Part shown: positions 25,385 to 36,246 of the stretch, piece after piece
How positions within the stretch are numbered: the stretch's first letter is position 1
Layout of the letters: the number at the start of each line of letters is the position of its first letter
DNA from: Enhydrobacter aerosaccus
GTDB taxonomy: Bacteria > Pseudomonadota > Alphaproteobacteria > Reyranellales > Reyranellaceae
Length of the DNA stretch: 37,370 nt
NCBI GenBank assembly: GCA_903915535.1
Contig: CAIWTJ010000038.1
Coordinates: 1-37,370 of the forward strand
Direction of reading: 5' to 3'
Position numbers and translations under genes: made by a program
The notes under the pieces: generated by a model
Told to the model about the DNA's origin: nothing
The model's database searches: none
Seen by the model: only the letters and a program-made list of their open reading frames with translations

Positions 25385-26110
25385 ATGGGCAATAACTACG
25401 ACATCATTCTGATCGGTTTGGTCGCGGTTTTCCTGATCCTGCGACTGCGCGCCGTTCTCGGAAAGCGCACCGGCAACGAGCAGCCGCCGGCGCGCGATCC
25501 GTTCACGCCGCCGACGCCTCCCACCGCGCAGCCGCGGCTGGGCGATGCGCCCGGCGGCAATGACAATGTCGTTCCGCTGCCCACGGCGAACAATCCACCG
25601 CCGCGCACGTCGCAGCCGACCAGCGGTCCCGGGGGCATTCGCGCCACCGTGATGCCGACGGCTGCGGCGGGCGTTGCCGCGATCCGCACCGCCGATCCGA
25701 CATTCGAGCCGATCCCCTTTACCGGCGGCGCTCGTGCCGCCTTCAGCACCATCGTCGAGGCCTTCGCGCGCGGCAATTCCGCGGCATTGCGGCCGCTGCT
25801 CGATGCCCCGACCTTCGCAAGCTTCGACCAGGAGATCCGTGCGCGCGCCGGCCGGCGCGAGAAGCACGAGACGACGTTGATCGGTTTCGAGGCATCCGAC
25901 GTCTCCGCCGCCGAACTGCAGGGCGACGACGCGCTCGTCACGGTCCGCTTCATCAGCGAACAGATACATGTCACACGCGATGCCGAGGGACAGATCGTCG
26001 ACGGCAATCCCAATGAAGTCGTCAAAGCGGTCGACTTGTGGACGTTCCGACGCAATACGAAGTCGAGCGATCCCAACTGGGTGCTGACCAAAACCGAGAG
26101 CGAAGGCTGA
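25385..26110 (+). CDS. Tim44-like domain protein (TimA type)
   Basis: 241 residues. One membrane segment near 6-21 (DIILIGLVAVFLILRLRAVL) anchors it, followed by a Pro/Asn-rich linker (about 30-95) and a C-terminal Tim44-like domain (about 105-238; GARAAFSTIVEAFARGN, then ALVTVRFISEQ and VKAVDLWTFRR). In alphaproteobacteria these proteins are thought to be membrane-associated adaptors related to the mitochondrial import motor subunit. I chose ATG 25385 over upstream codons. It is followed 17 bases later by mltA, a common pairing. Confidence 0.88.
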   Translation: MGNNYDIILIGLVAVFLILRLRAVLGKRTGNEQPPARDPFTPPTPPTAQPRLGDAPGGNDNVVPLPTANNPPPRTSQPTSGPGGIRATVMPTAAAGVAAIRTADPTFEPIPFTGGARAAFSTIVEAFARGNSAALRPLLDAPTFASFDQEIRARAGRREKHETTLIGFEASDVSAAELQGDDALVTVRFISEQIHVTRDAEGQIVDGNPNEVVKAVDLWTFRRNTKSSDPNWVLTKTESEG

Positions 26111-26127
26111 AGGGAGACGAGCCCGGA

Positions 26128-27231
26128 ATGCGCCGTCTCTTCCCGTTCGGCAGCGCTGCCTTGCTTGCGGCCGCCAGCCTTCTATCCGCGTGCGCCGGCA
26201 CCACACCCGCCGATCCGGCCGCCAACGTTGCGATGGAGCCGACGTCGTTCAAGGATATTCCCGGCTGGGCCGACGACCGGCAGAGCGATGCACTCGGCGC
26301 CTTCCGACGGTCCTGCCCGAAGCTCGTCGCCGGCAGCGATACCAAAATCTCGACCGATGGCGGCGTGAAGATTGTCACCGTCGCGGAGTGGAAGACGATT
26401 TGCGATTCCGCCGGCGCGATCAAGGACGGCGACAACAGCGGCGCCAAGCGCTTCTTCGAGGAGAATTTCCGGCCGCTCGTCGTCAAGGTGCCCGGCAACT
26501 TCACCGGCTACTTCGAGCCCGAGATGCGCGGCAGCCGGGCACCCTCGCGCATCTTCACTGTGCCGGTCTATCGCCGGCCGGCCGACCTCACGGATCAGCC
26601 CTACCTGACGCGTGCCGAGATCGAGCAGGGTGCGCTCAAGGGCAAGGGCCTCGAAATCGCCTACGTGCAGGATCCTGTGGCACTGTTCGAAGTGCAGGTG
26701 CAGGGCAGCGGCCGCGTGCATCTGGCCGAGGGCGGGACGCTCAGTCTCGGCTTCGACGGATCGAACAACCGCTCCTACACCGCGATCGGCAACACTCTGG
26801 TCGAGATGGGCGTCCTGCAGAAGGACAAGGTCACGTGGCCCGCCATCCGCGACTGGCTGAAGCGCAATCCCGTCAAGGGACGCGACGTCATGCGTAAGAA
26901 CGAGCGCTACATCTTCTTCAAGGATACCAAGTCGGCCGCGGCGACCGGCTCCGAAGGCGTGCCGCTGACCGCGCAGCGCAGCCTGGCCGTCGACACGATG
27001 TACACGCCGTACGGCACGCCGATCTGGATCGAGACGACCCGGCCCGTCACCGGCAAGCCCAACGCGACCGAAGTCTACCGGCACCTGATGGTGGCGCAGG
27101 ACAGCGGCACCGCGATCAAGGGACCGGCGCGCGGCGACATCTTCTTCGGCAATACGCCCCAGGCCGCCGACTGGGCGGGCCGCATGGTGGGCACCGGCCG
27201 CGCGATCGTCCTGGTTCCGAATCGCAGCTAG
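26128..27231 (+). CDS. mltA: Membrane-bound lytic murein transglycosylase A
   Basis: 367 residues. Lipoprotein signal with lipobox LSAC (Cys22). The MltA barrel begins around GYFEPEMRGSR, and the C-terminal 3D domain has DTMYTPYGTPIWIET and MVAQDSGTAIKGPARGDIFF, with Asp325 and Asp337 as the conserved acidic residues of the active site. It cleaves the glycan strands of peptidoglycan to 1,6-anhydro products during wall turnover. ATG 26128 follows AGGGAGACGAG. Its stop abuts the stop of the convergent secreted-protein gene. Confidence 0.95.
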   Translation: MRRLFPFGSAALLAAASLLSACAGTTPADPAANVAMEPTSFKDIPGWADDRQSDALGAFRRSCPKLVAGSDTKISTDGGVKIVTVAEWKTICDSAGAIKDGDNSGAKRFFEENFRPLVVKVPGNFTGYFEPEMRGSRAPSRIFTVPVYRRPADLTDQPYLTRAEIEQGALKGKGLEIAYVQDPVALFEVQVQGSGRVHLAEGGTLSLGFDGSNNRSYTAIGNTLVEMGVLQKDKVTWPAIRDWLKRNPVKGRDVMRKNERYIFFKDTKSAAATGSEGVPLTAQRSLAVDTMYTPYGTPIWIETTRPVTGKPNATEVYRHLMVAQDSGTAIKGPARGDIFFGNTPQAADWAGRMVGTGRAIVLVPNRS

Positions 27232-28017
27232 TTAGTTGGGAGCGGCCGCCGGTGCGCCGTCGGTCGGCACGCCCGCCATATAGCGGTAGAGCGCCGTCAG
27301 GCGGTTGATATAGGGCGACGTGCTACGCACGGCGATGAAGTCCGAACCCTCACCGACGCCGATTGTCTGATAGTAACCCCATTCTGTCGGGCCGCGCCGC
27401 TCGATGAACGTGGCCGACCGCAGCGCATGCGGCTCGAAGATCGTGAACAGGGAATACTTGATCGGTGTCAGGTTCTCGGTCGACAGCTCGACCTTGTCGG
27501 CCGTGCGGCGTCGCACCGTCAGGTGATGGACGGAACGTCCCGTCCGCGCGTCGATCTCGTAGTAATAGAACTCGCGGCCGGCAACGAAGTCTTCCGGCTT
27601 GAGGTCGGGATAGGTGTAGGTGACGGCCGGCCCATCCGTGAAGCCCGCCTGGTCGACGAACGGCTCCCATGCCTGATGCAATGTCGACCAGAAACGGATC
27701 GACTTGTACTGCGAGAGCGCGCCGTAGCGCGTGAGCAAATCGTCGAGCGACGGCGCGTGGAACACCGCGGCGAGTGCCGTCGCCATCCGCGTGCGGCCCT
27801 CCGTCCAATGGAGACAGGGAGCAAGCTGCCACGCCGCCTTGTTGAGGTCGTCTTCGGACCAACTCGCAATCACCGGCTGACCGCCGGATGCGGCATAGGC
27901 CGGCTGGGGCGGCCCTTCGCACGGGGGCCGCATGGCAAAGCCCTGAAAGGGCGTTTGCGCCCAGGCCGCGGGGGCGGAAAACATCGTCAGCAGGGCGAGG
28001 AAAAAGAACCGATTCAC
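27232..28017 (-). CDS. Secreted protein of unknown function (possible DUF6675)
   Basis: 261 residues from a GTG at 28017; the frame is open farther upstream but the signal peptide NRFFFLALLTMFSAPAAWAQ sets the likely N-terminus. No ribosome site is clear, so the start is tentative. The mature protein has one N-terminal and one mid Cys (PPCEGPP, LAPCLHW) that may form a disulfide, then LLTRYGALSQYKSIRFWST, a Tyr-rich EFYYYEIDARTGRSVHH and GPTEWGYYQTIGVG. The pattern recalls DUF6675 proteins, but this is from memory. No function can be given. It is 62 bases downstream of katG, possibly in its transcript. Confidence 0.7.
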   Translation of the reverse strand: MNRFFFLALLTMFSAPAAWAQTPFQGFAMRPPCEGPPQPAYAASGGQPVIASWSEDDLNKAAWQLAPCLHWTEGRTRMATALAAVFHAPSLDDLLTRYGALSQYKSIRFWSTLHQAWEPFVDQAGFTDGPAVTYTYPDLKPEDFVAGREFYYYEIDARTGRSVHHLTVRRRTADKVELSTENLTPIKYSLFTIFEPHALRSATFIERRGPTEWGYYQTIGVGEGSDFIAVRSTSPYINRLTALYRYMAGVPTDGAPAAAPN

Positions 28018-28079
28018 GGAGTCGATAATGGCACGGGAGGGTGAATGTTGCTTCCCCCTCCCGATATAGTTGCCGCGTT

Positions 28080-30305
<2,226 letters not shown>

Positions 30306-30314
30306 AAGAGGGCG

Positions 30315-30335
30315 GGCGGCCTTTTTTGGGCCGCC
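30315..30335 (-). terminator. Terminator-like hairpin after the TIGR02466 gene
   Basis: A 7-bp GC stem (GGCGGCC 30315-30321 with GGCCGCC 30329-30335) with a T6G loop overlaps the stop codon of the upstream gene. On the minus strand no strong T run follows, so efficiency is uncertain; it separates that gene from the katG promoter. Confidence 0.45.
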
Positions 30336-30988
30336 TAGAGCGTCAGATTGAAGGCGATCGAGATGCGCTCGGCGGTGCCGCGATAAGGGCGTACCTGGTG
30401 CATGATCCACGAGGGGAACATCACGAGCCGACCGGCTTTGGGAGACAGCTTCTCGGTCGACGACAGGCTGCGCGGCAGGGCCATACGCAGGTGCGGTGCC
30501 AGCATCGTGGGGATCGGGCCGCGCGGATCCATGAATTCGAGTTCGCCGCCAAGGGCAGGATCGGCGGCGATCCCACCGTCGTCGACGTAGTAGACGCCCG
30601 ACCAATAGGCGCCGCGGTGGCAGTGGTACTCGTTGCCATGGCCGGTACGGTTGATGTTGGCCCACATGTTGGCCTGCCAGGTGACGGCAAAGAACCCGGG
30701 ATGCGGCCCCTGGCCGGAGTGGCCTTCGGCATCGGTCGTCATACGATTGGCGACGTTACGCCCGATCGCCAGCAGCTTGATCGCCGGCGCTCCGCCCCAT
30801 TTGTCCATGTCCCAGCTCGACTGATAGCCGCCGTTGTTGGAGTGCTGGGTCGTCGGGTGGGTCTTTTCGCGCTGTTCGATCACCCGCCGAAGGTCGGCGT
30901 TCAGGGGGGCCGCGTCAGGCACCTCGTAGATGACGAGGGGTGTCGCAAAGATCGGAACGATCTCGGGGGCGGGAGCGGGTGTCGTCAC
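30335..30988 (-). CDS. Putative 2-oxoglutarate/Fe(II) oxygenase, TIGR02466 type
   Basis: 217 residues. The cupin-like core has HCHRGAYWSGVYYVDD (His122, His124) and MHQVRPYRGTAERISIAFN (His197, Arg203, Arg208), the iron and 2-oxoglutarate ligands expected for the PF13759/TIGR02466 group of putative 2OG dioxygenases. Substrates of this group are unknown to me. The start is ATG 30988. It lies on the katG strand, just upstream of katG, separated by a hairpin and the Irr box. An iron-dependent oxygenase next to an Irr site is suggestive but not proof of co-regulation. Confidence 0.8.
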   Translation of the reverse strand: MTTPAPAPEIVPIFATPLVIYEVPDAAPLNADLRRVIEQREKTHPTTQHSNNGGYQSSWDMDKWGGAPAIKLLAIGRNVANRMTTDAEGHSGQGPHPGFFAVTWQANMWANINRTGHGNEYHCHRGAYWSGVYYVDDGGIAADPALGGELEFMDPRGPIPTMLAPHLRMALPRSLSSTEKLSPKAGRLVMFPSWIMHQVRPYRGTAERISIAFNLTL

Positions 30989-31102
30989 GAGAGCAAACTA
31001 CAGCGGGGCTTGGCAGGGCGGCAATTGCGGCGTCTATTTTAACAGGAGGAATTCTAGACAAGCCCCGTTGCACGGCATTTTTGCGGCTGCCATGGTGACC
31101 GA

Positions 31103-31888
31103 GTGTCCACATCCCCTTCCCGCCCGCATCGCGTTGCCCTCTTCGTTACCTGCCTGGTCGACCTGTTCCGGCCGTCGGTCGGATTCGCCGCCATAAAACT
31201 CCTGGAAGACGCCGGCTGCACGGTGGAAGTCCCGCCGCTCCAGGTCTGCTGCGGCCAGCCGGCCTACAATTCGGGCGACCGACAGACGACCAAAGCCATT
31301 GCGACCCAGGTCATCGACGCCTTCGAGGGCTACGAGGCCGTCGTGGCGCCGTCTGGCTCCTGCGGCGGCATGCTGTCCCATCACTATCCTGGCCTGTTCG
31401 ACGACGATCCGGCGATGAAGCTCCGGGCAGAAAATCTCGCCGGGCGCAGTTACGAGCTGATGGCGTTCCTGGTCGACGTGCTGGGGGTCGAAAAGGTCGC
31501 CGCCCGCTACGACGGCACCGTCACCTATCACGATTCCTGCTCGGGACTGCGCGAACTCGGTGTGAAGGCGCAGCCCCGCCGGCTGCTCGGATCGGTCGAG
31601 GGACTTCGCATCAGCGAGATGAAGACTCCAGAGGTCTGCTGCGGTTTCGGTGGCACCTTCTGCGTGAAATATCCTGAAATATCGAACGCCATGGTTGGCG
31701 AGAAATCGGCCGATATCGCCGCGACCGGCGCCGGCACCCTGTTGGCCGGCGACCTCGGCTGCCTGATGAACATGGCGGGCAAGCTGCAACGCGAAGGCAG
31801 CACTGTGCAGGTGCGGCATGTGGCCGAAGTGCTGGCGGACATGGGCTCCATCGCACCGATCGGCGAACCCGACGCGGTGAAGCGCTGA
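31103..31888 (+). CDS. lutA: Lactate utilization protein A (CCG-domain Fe-S protein)
   Basis: 261 residues. The paired Cys-rich CCG motifs are present: Cys49-Cys50 in VCCGQPAYNSG and Cys179-Cys180 in VCCGFGGTFC, with further Cys17, Cys87, Cys146 and Cys187. This is the LutA/GlcF-like electron-transfer subunit of the LutABC L-lactate dehydrogenase. The only usable in-frame start is GTG 31103 with a weak GGTGA upstream; an upstream TAG at 31055 limits extension. Its TGA shares one base with the lutB ATG. Confidence 0.9.
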   Translation: MSTSPSRPHRVALFVTCLVDLFRPSVGFAAIKLLEDAGCTVEVPPLQVCCGQPAYNSGDRQTTKAIATQVIDAFEGYEAVVAPSGSCGGMLSHHYPGLFDDDPAMKLRAENLAGRSYELMAFLVDVLGVEKVAARYDGTVTYHDSCSGLRELGVKAQPRRLLGSVEGLRISEMKTPEVCCGFGGTFCVKYPEISNAMVGEKSADIAATGAGTLLAGDLGCLMNMAGKLQREGSTVQVRHVAEVLADMGSIAPIGEPDAVKR

Positions 31889-33321
31889 TGGAATCGACCG
31901 CCCACGACTTCAAGAGCAACGTCGACAGCGCGCTCGCCAATCCCAATCTCCAGGACTCGCTGGCCATGCTCAAGGTCGGCTTCTCCGAACGCCGGCGCCT
32001 TGCGGCCGAGCGGTTGCCGGAGTTCGAGGTGCTGCGCGACAGGGCACGCGACATCAAGAACCACGCGCTGGCCAATCTCGATTTCTATCTCGAGGAATTC
32101 GAGCGCAAGGTGATCGGCCTGGGCGGCCACGTCCATTGGGCCCCGACCGCCGCCGACGCGCGGCGCATCATCACCGACCTCTGCAAGAGTGTGGGCGCAC
32201 GGACCGTCGCCAAATCGAAGTCGATGGTGGCCGAAGAGATCGCGCTCAACGAGCATCTCGAGAAGGCCGGCATCGCGCCGATCGAGACCGATCTCGGCGA
32301 ATACATCATCCAGCTGCGCAACGAGCCGCCCAGCCACATCATCGCGCCTGCGGTCCATCTCACCAAGGACCAGGTCGCCGATACCTTCCTCGAGCATCAC
32401 GGCCCGCTGGGGTTCACCAAGCGCCTGACCGAACGCAACGATCTGGTCGCCGAAGCGCGCTACGTGCTGCGCCAGAAATTCCTCGATGCCGATGTCGGCC
32501 TGACTGGCGCCAATTTCCTGGTGGCCGAGACCGGCTCGTCGATGCTGGTGACCAACGAGGGCAACGCCGATCTCTCGAACACCTTGCCCAAGATGCACAT
32601 CGTGCTGGCCACGATCGAGAAGGTGATCCCGACGCTGGAAGACGCCGCTGTGTTGCTGCGTGTGTTGGCGCGCTCGGCGACGGGCCAGGAATCCTCGGCC
32701 TACACGACACTCAACACCGGTCCCAAGCGCGACGGCGATCTCGACGGTCCGTCGGCCTATCACGTCGTCATCCTCGACAACGGCCGCTCCTCGGTGCTGG
32801 GCACCGAGATGCAGGAGATCCTGCGTTGCATCCGCTGCGGCGCCTGCATGAACCACTGCCCGGTCTACGGCGCGATCGGCGGTCATGCCTATGGCTGGGT
32901 CTATCCCGGCCCGATCGGGGCGGTGCTGACGCCGCAGCTGATCGGCGTCGAGGAAGCCGGCAACCTTCCCAACGCCTCGACCTTCTGCGGCCGCTGTGAA
33001 AGCGTCTGCCCGGTGCGCATTCCGTTGCCCAAGCTGATGCGCCATTGGCGCGAACGCGAATTCGAGCGGCATCTCACGCCCAAGGCCGTGCGCCAGGGTC
33101 TCGCCCTTTGGAGCTTCTTCGCACGGCGTCCGAAGCTCTACCGGCGCCTGACCGGGCTCGCCAATCGCGTGCTGTCGTTGTTCGGCCGCGCGCAGGGCCG
33201 CTACGACGCGCTGCCGCTGGCCGGCGGCTGGACGCGCTTCCGCGATTTCCCCGCGCCGCAGGCCGGCGGGACGTTCCATGCGCAATGGGCAAGGCACGGC
33301 GGAACACGGACCCGGCCATGA
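31888..33321 (+). CDS. lutB: Lactate utilization protein B (Fe-S oxidoreductase subunit)
   Basis: 477 residues. An N-terminal LUD-type domain (about 60-300; LTGANFLVAETGSSMLVTNE) is followed by two four-iron four-sulfur motifs: Cys314, Cys317, Cys320, Cys324 (CIRCGACMNHCPV) and Cys367, Cys370, Cys374 (CGRCESVCPV). It is the LutB subunit of the L-lactate oxidising complex feeding electrons into the respiratory chain. It overlaps lutA and lutC by short stop/start overlaps. Confidence 0.95.
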   Translation: MESTAHDFKSNVDSALANPNLQDSLAMLKVGFSERRRLAAERLPEFEVLRDRARDIKNHALANLDFYLEEFERKVIGLGGHVHWAPTAADARRIITDLCKSVGARTVAKSKSMVAEEIALNEHLEKAGIAPIETDLGEYIIQLRNEPPSHIIAPAVHLTKDQVADTFLEHHGPLGFTKRLTERNDLVAEARYVLRQKFLDADVGLTGANFLVAETGSSMLVTNEGNADLSNTLPKMHIVLATIEKVIPTLEDAAVLLRVLARSATGQESSAYTTLNTGPKRDGDLDGPSAYHVVILDNGRSSVLGTEMQEILRCIRCGACMNHCPVYGAIGGHAYGWVYPGPIGAVLTPQLIGVEEAGNLPNASTFCGRCESVCPVRIPLPKLMRHWREREFERHLTPKAVRQGLALWSFFARRPKLYRRLTGLANRVLSLFGRAQGRYDALPLAGGWTRFRDFPAPQAGGTFHAQWARHGGTRTRP

Positions 33322-34004
33322 GCGACACCGAGAGCAGCGCGCGTTCGCACATCCTGAACGGCATTCGCCGGTCGCTGCAGCGCGGACCCCTGACGGGTGA
33401 AGCGCGCCACGCGGTCGAAGGACGGCTGGCCGCGCCGCCGCGTGGACCCGACGTGGCGCGTGCGCGATTGGCGCAGCCGGAGAAGATCGCCCTCTTCTGC
33501 CAATGGGCGGAAACCAATAACGCCACCGTCGCGCGCGTGGCCGCGGGCGACGTGGCCGGCGAGGTCACCGCCTATCTCGCGCGCAACAACCTGCCGGCGC
33601 GCGCCGTGATGGCGCCCTCGCCGCTGCTCGACGGCTACGATTGGGAAAGCCAGAAGATGCTGTCCTTGCGGCGCGGCCGCGGCGAAGGCAGCGACCAGGT
33701 GTCGATCACCGGCGCGTTCGCGGCCATCGCCGAGACCGGCACGCTGGTGATGGCGTCGGGGCCCGATCATCCCGTTACGCTCAACCTGCTGCCCGACACG
33801 CATATCGTCGTGCTGCGCGAAGCCGATATCGTGGGCGGTTACGAGGATGTGTGGGCGCGCCTGCGCGAGCGCTACGGCAAGAACCTGATGCCGCGCACGG
33901 TGAACACGATCACGGGCCCGTCGCGCACCGGCGACATCGAGCAGGCCATGGAACTGGGCGCGCACGGACCGCGGCGCATGCACATCGTGGTGGTGCGGGA
34001 ATGA
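33318..34004 (+). CDS. lutC: Lactate utilization protein C (LUD domain)
   Basis: 228 residues, one LUD domain. The core is visible as VSITGAFAAIAETGTLVM, then TLNLLPDTHIVVLREADIVG and a C-terminal GPSRTGDIEQAMELGAHGPR, which is the hallmark end of LutC/YkgG proteins. It completes the LutABC set for growth on lactate. The start at 33318 overlaps the lutB stop (ATGA), and its own stop overlaps the methyltransferase ATG. Confidence 0.95.
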   Translation: MSDTESSARSHILNGIRRSLQRGPLTGEARHAVEGRLAAPPRGPDVARARLAQPEKIALFCQWAETNNATVARVAAGDVAGEVTAYLARNNLPARAVMAPSPLLDGYDWESQKMLSLRRGRGEGSDQVSITGAFAAIAETGTLVMASGPDHPVTLNLLPDTHIVVLREADIVGGYEDVWARLRERYGKNLMPRTVNTITGPSRTGDIEQAMELGAHGPRRMHIVVVRE

Positions 34005-34765
34005 CGGCCGCCGGCGGCGCCTCCCCTTCCAATCACAAGGGAGAGTTACGCGTCGTCGGCACGAGCGTCACGCGCGAGGTCGAATTGCTGCTGGAGCGCG
34101 TGGCTTCCTCGCTCGGCAAGCGCCCGCCGCGCGTCCTTCAGGTGGGCTCGCGCTCGCTGGTGTCGGACCGCAACGAGCGCAATTGGCGCAATCTGGTGAC
34201 GAAGCGGTTCGGCGAGCGTTCGGCGTTCATTGGTATCGATCTTCTCGAAGGCAGCAATGTCGATTGTGTGCTCGATATCTGCTGCCCGCCCTCGGCGCTC
34301 AAGGCGAAGCTGGGCGAGGAGCCGTTCGACCTTGCGATCTGCTGTCACGTTCTGGAGCACACGCGCGACCCGATGCGCGCCGCGCGCAACATCGAGAGCG
34401 TGCTGCGGCCGGGCGGAATAGCCTTCATCGCCACACCGTGGTCGCAGGCGTTCCATGCCACGCCCGATGATTACTGGCGCTTTTCGGTGCGTGGCCTGAT
34501 GTTGCTGTTCGAGGGGCTGGAGATCCAGTCGTCGTTCTACAGCGGCGGCGATGTCGGCCTGGATGTCGCCTACAGGGTCGAACGCGATGGTGCTCCGGAG
34601 CTCGACTCCCGTGCGGGAGCCGTCGAGCAGGGCTTGTTCCAGCTCGTTCTGGATCATGAGGACAATCGCGCCGTGCTGGCACGCCAGGCAACCGAGCGCC
34701 TGCCGGTGTCACGCACGTACATGCCCACGCTGTTCGTCAACGTGGTGGGGCGCAAGGCGTCGTAG
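34001..34765 (+). CDS. Class I SAM-dependent methyltransferase linked to lutABC
   Basis: 254 residues. SAM-fold strands are seen as RVLQVGSRSLVS (a diverged motif I without the usual GxGxG), AFIGIDLLEG, FDLAICCHVLEHTRDP and VLRPGGIAFIATPWSQ, the last two being typical of Methyltransf_11. The start codon overlaps lutC (ATGA), so it is translated with the lactate genes, which is not part of the standard lut operon. Substrate unknown. The transcript end is not obvious: the nearest hairpin (34818) is oriented for the porin gene but could act in both directions. Confidence 0.78.
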   Translation: MTAAGGASPSNHKGELRVVGTSVTREVELLLERVASSLGKRPPRVLQVGSRSLVSDRNERNWRNLVTKRFGERSAFIGIDLLEGSNVDCVLDICCPPSALKAKLGEEPFDLAICCHVLEHTRDPMRAARNIESVLRPGGIAFIATPWSQAFHATPDDYWRFSVRGLMLLFEGLEIQSSFYSGGDVGLDVAYRVERDGAPELDSRAGAVEQGLFQLVLDHEDNRAVLARQATERLPVSRTYMPTLFVNVVGRKAS

Positions 34766-34817
34766 GACCCGTGCCGGAAAGCCGGCAACTCGACACGATA
34801 CGTAGTGCACAAAAGAA

Positions 34818-34841
34818 AAGAGCGGGCTTGCGCCCGCTCTT
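34818..34841 (-). terminator. Rho-independent terminator of the porin gene
   Basis: Perfect 10-bp stem (AAGAGCGGGC 34818-34827, GCCCGCTCTT 34832-34841) with a TTGC loop. Read on the minus strand it is followed by a T-rich run (TTCTTTTG), 25 bases after the porin stop. It may also end the lut operon from the other side. Confidence 0.85.
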
Positions 34842-34866
34842 CCCAGTTCGCTCAGGTCCGTAAGGA

Positions 34867-36246
34867 CTAGAAGCGGAAGTCCATGCCCAGCAGGGCGGCC
34901 CAAGACTGGCCGGCGACCGCGTTGGTCGGTCCCTGGAGGTTGTTGTAGATGAAACCGCCCATCATCTTGACGCCCGGTCCGATCGCGTAGTTGGCGCCAA
35001 CTTCGAGCTTGGTCGCCGTTTCCGTACCGAACTGGAGAGCGCCAGCCTGCGGGTTGCCGCCGAAGGCGATGCCGGTCGTCGTCGGAGCGGTGGTGCTGCA
35101 GGCGCTGCCGCCCACGGTGCAGGCCGTGACCGTCAGAGTACCGTTGCCGTTGTCGTTGTAGGAAACGACGCCGCCAACCGAGAGCTGCCACGGGCCGGTC
35201 TCGTACATGAGAGCCAGAGCGTAGGAGCGGGTGTCGTTGTTGAGGCCGGTGTAGTAGTTCGTGCCCATGCCGTTGTTGTCCCAGCCGAACGAACCACCCA
35301 GGGTGAACCCTGCGTAGCTCAGCTGAGCGCCGGCGACGAACTGCTTCCAGTTGCCGAGGTTGGCACCGGTCACCAGGTTAGCGGCGGTTGCCGAGAACTG
35401 GTACGCCGGGACGAACGCCATGCTGGAGTACGACACGTAGGCAGCGACCGAGACGTCGCCGAACTTGTTCAGGTAGTTGGCGCCGACGACCCAAGCGTCC
35501 TGCCACGAATTGTCGTTCGTGGGGCAGCCGTTGGCCGTCGTTGCGTCGTTGAAGCCGCAAACGCCGCCGGTGTTGGCGCCCGGACCCGAGGCGAGACCCG
35601 ACGTGCCGAACACGGTGGTGGGAGCGTTGATCTTCGGAGCGTAGCCGACACCGATCTGCAAGCCGGCGAAGCGCGGCGTGTAGTAGTTGATGCGGTTGAC
35701 GTCCTGATACTGACCGTCGATCGTCTGGGTCGAGATGCGGAACGCCGCCTTGTTGTTGGTGTTCGCAGTCGGGTTGGTCCAGCTGAACGACGAGTTGTGC
35801 TGGAAGAAGCCGAAGCCGAGCAGGGCAGACGGCGCGCCGTAGTACATGATGTAGCCGGCGTCATCCTTCGAGCCGAACTCGACGCGGCCCCAGTCGCCGA
35901 AGGCGAACAGGTAGGCTTCGTCGATCTGACGCGCGTTGGAAGCGGTACCGGCAGTGCTCACAGTGCCCGGGTTCCAGGCTTCGAGCTCGACGCGGACGCC
36001 GATCGTGGTGCCGTTGTCCATCTTCGACTGGCCGACGAAATGAATTTCACCTTCCTGGATGAACTGCAGCCCCTTGTACTGCACCGAGTTGCCGTTCGTG
36101 GCGTAGGTGCCTTCAATAGAGCCGGCAAGTGCGTAGAACTGGTAGTAGCCACCAACACCCATCTTGATGGGGTCGGCTGCCATGGCGGGGGCGGCCATGA
36201 GACCACCAACGGCCAGGGCGGTCGAGCCTAGCAAAAGCTTTTTCAT
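34867..36246 (-). CDS. Outer-membrane porin
   Basis: 459 residues. Signal peptide MKKLLLGSTALAVGGLMA to about APAMA, then a beta-barrel with alternating aromatic/polar strands (VGGYYQFYALAG, IHFVGQSKMDNGTTIGVRVE, AWGRVEFGSKDDAGYIMY-like loop) and the C-terminal Phe (LLGMDFRF) required for outer-membrane assembly. It is an alphaproteobacterial general porin for small solutes. I prefer ATG 36246 (GGGAGA at good spacing); 36249 and 36261 are in-frame alternatives. Two loops each carry a Cys pair (GVCGFNDATTANGCP and TACTVGGSACS), unusual for porins. A strong terminator follows. Confidence 0.9.
   Translation of the reverse strand: MKKLLLGSTALAVGGLMAAPAMAADPIKMGVGGYYQFYALAGSIEGTYATNGNSVQYKGLQFIQEGEIHFVGQSKMDNGTTIGVRVELEAWNPGTVSTAGTASNARQIDEAYLFAFGDWGRVEFGSKDDAGYIMYYGAPSALLGFGFFQHNSSFSWTNPTANTNNKAAFRISTQTIDGQYQDVNRINYYTPRFAGLQIGVGYAPKINAPTTVFGTSGLASGPGANTGGVCGFNDATTANGCPTNDNSWQDAWVVGANYLNKFGDVSVAAYVSYSSMAFVPAYQFSATAANLVTGANLGNWKQFVAGAQLSYAGFTLGGSFGWDNNGMGTNYYTGLNNDTRSYALALMYETGPWQLSVGGVVSYNDNGNGTLTVTACTVGGSACSTTAPTTTGIAFGGNPQAGALQFGTETATKLEVGANYAIGPGVKMMGGFIYNNLQGPTNAVAGQSWAALLGMDFRF

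Noticed and set aside
31044..31057. AGGAGG followed by AATTCTAG before lutA
   Set aside because: It looks like a strong ribosome site, but no start codon follows at usable distance and a TAG is in the lutA frame at 31055.
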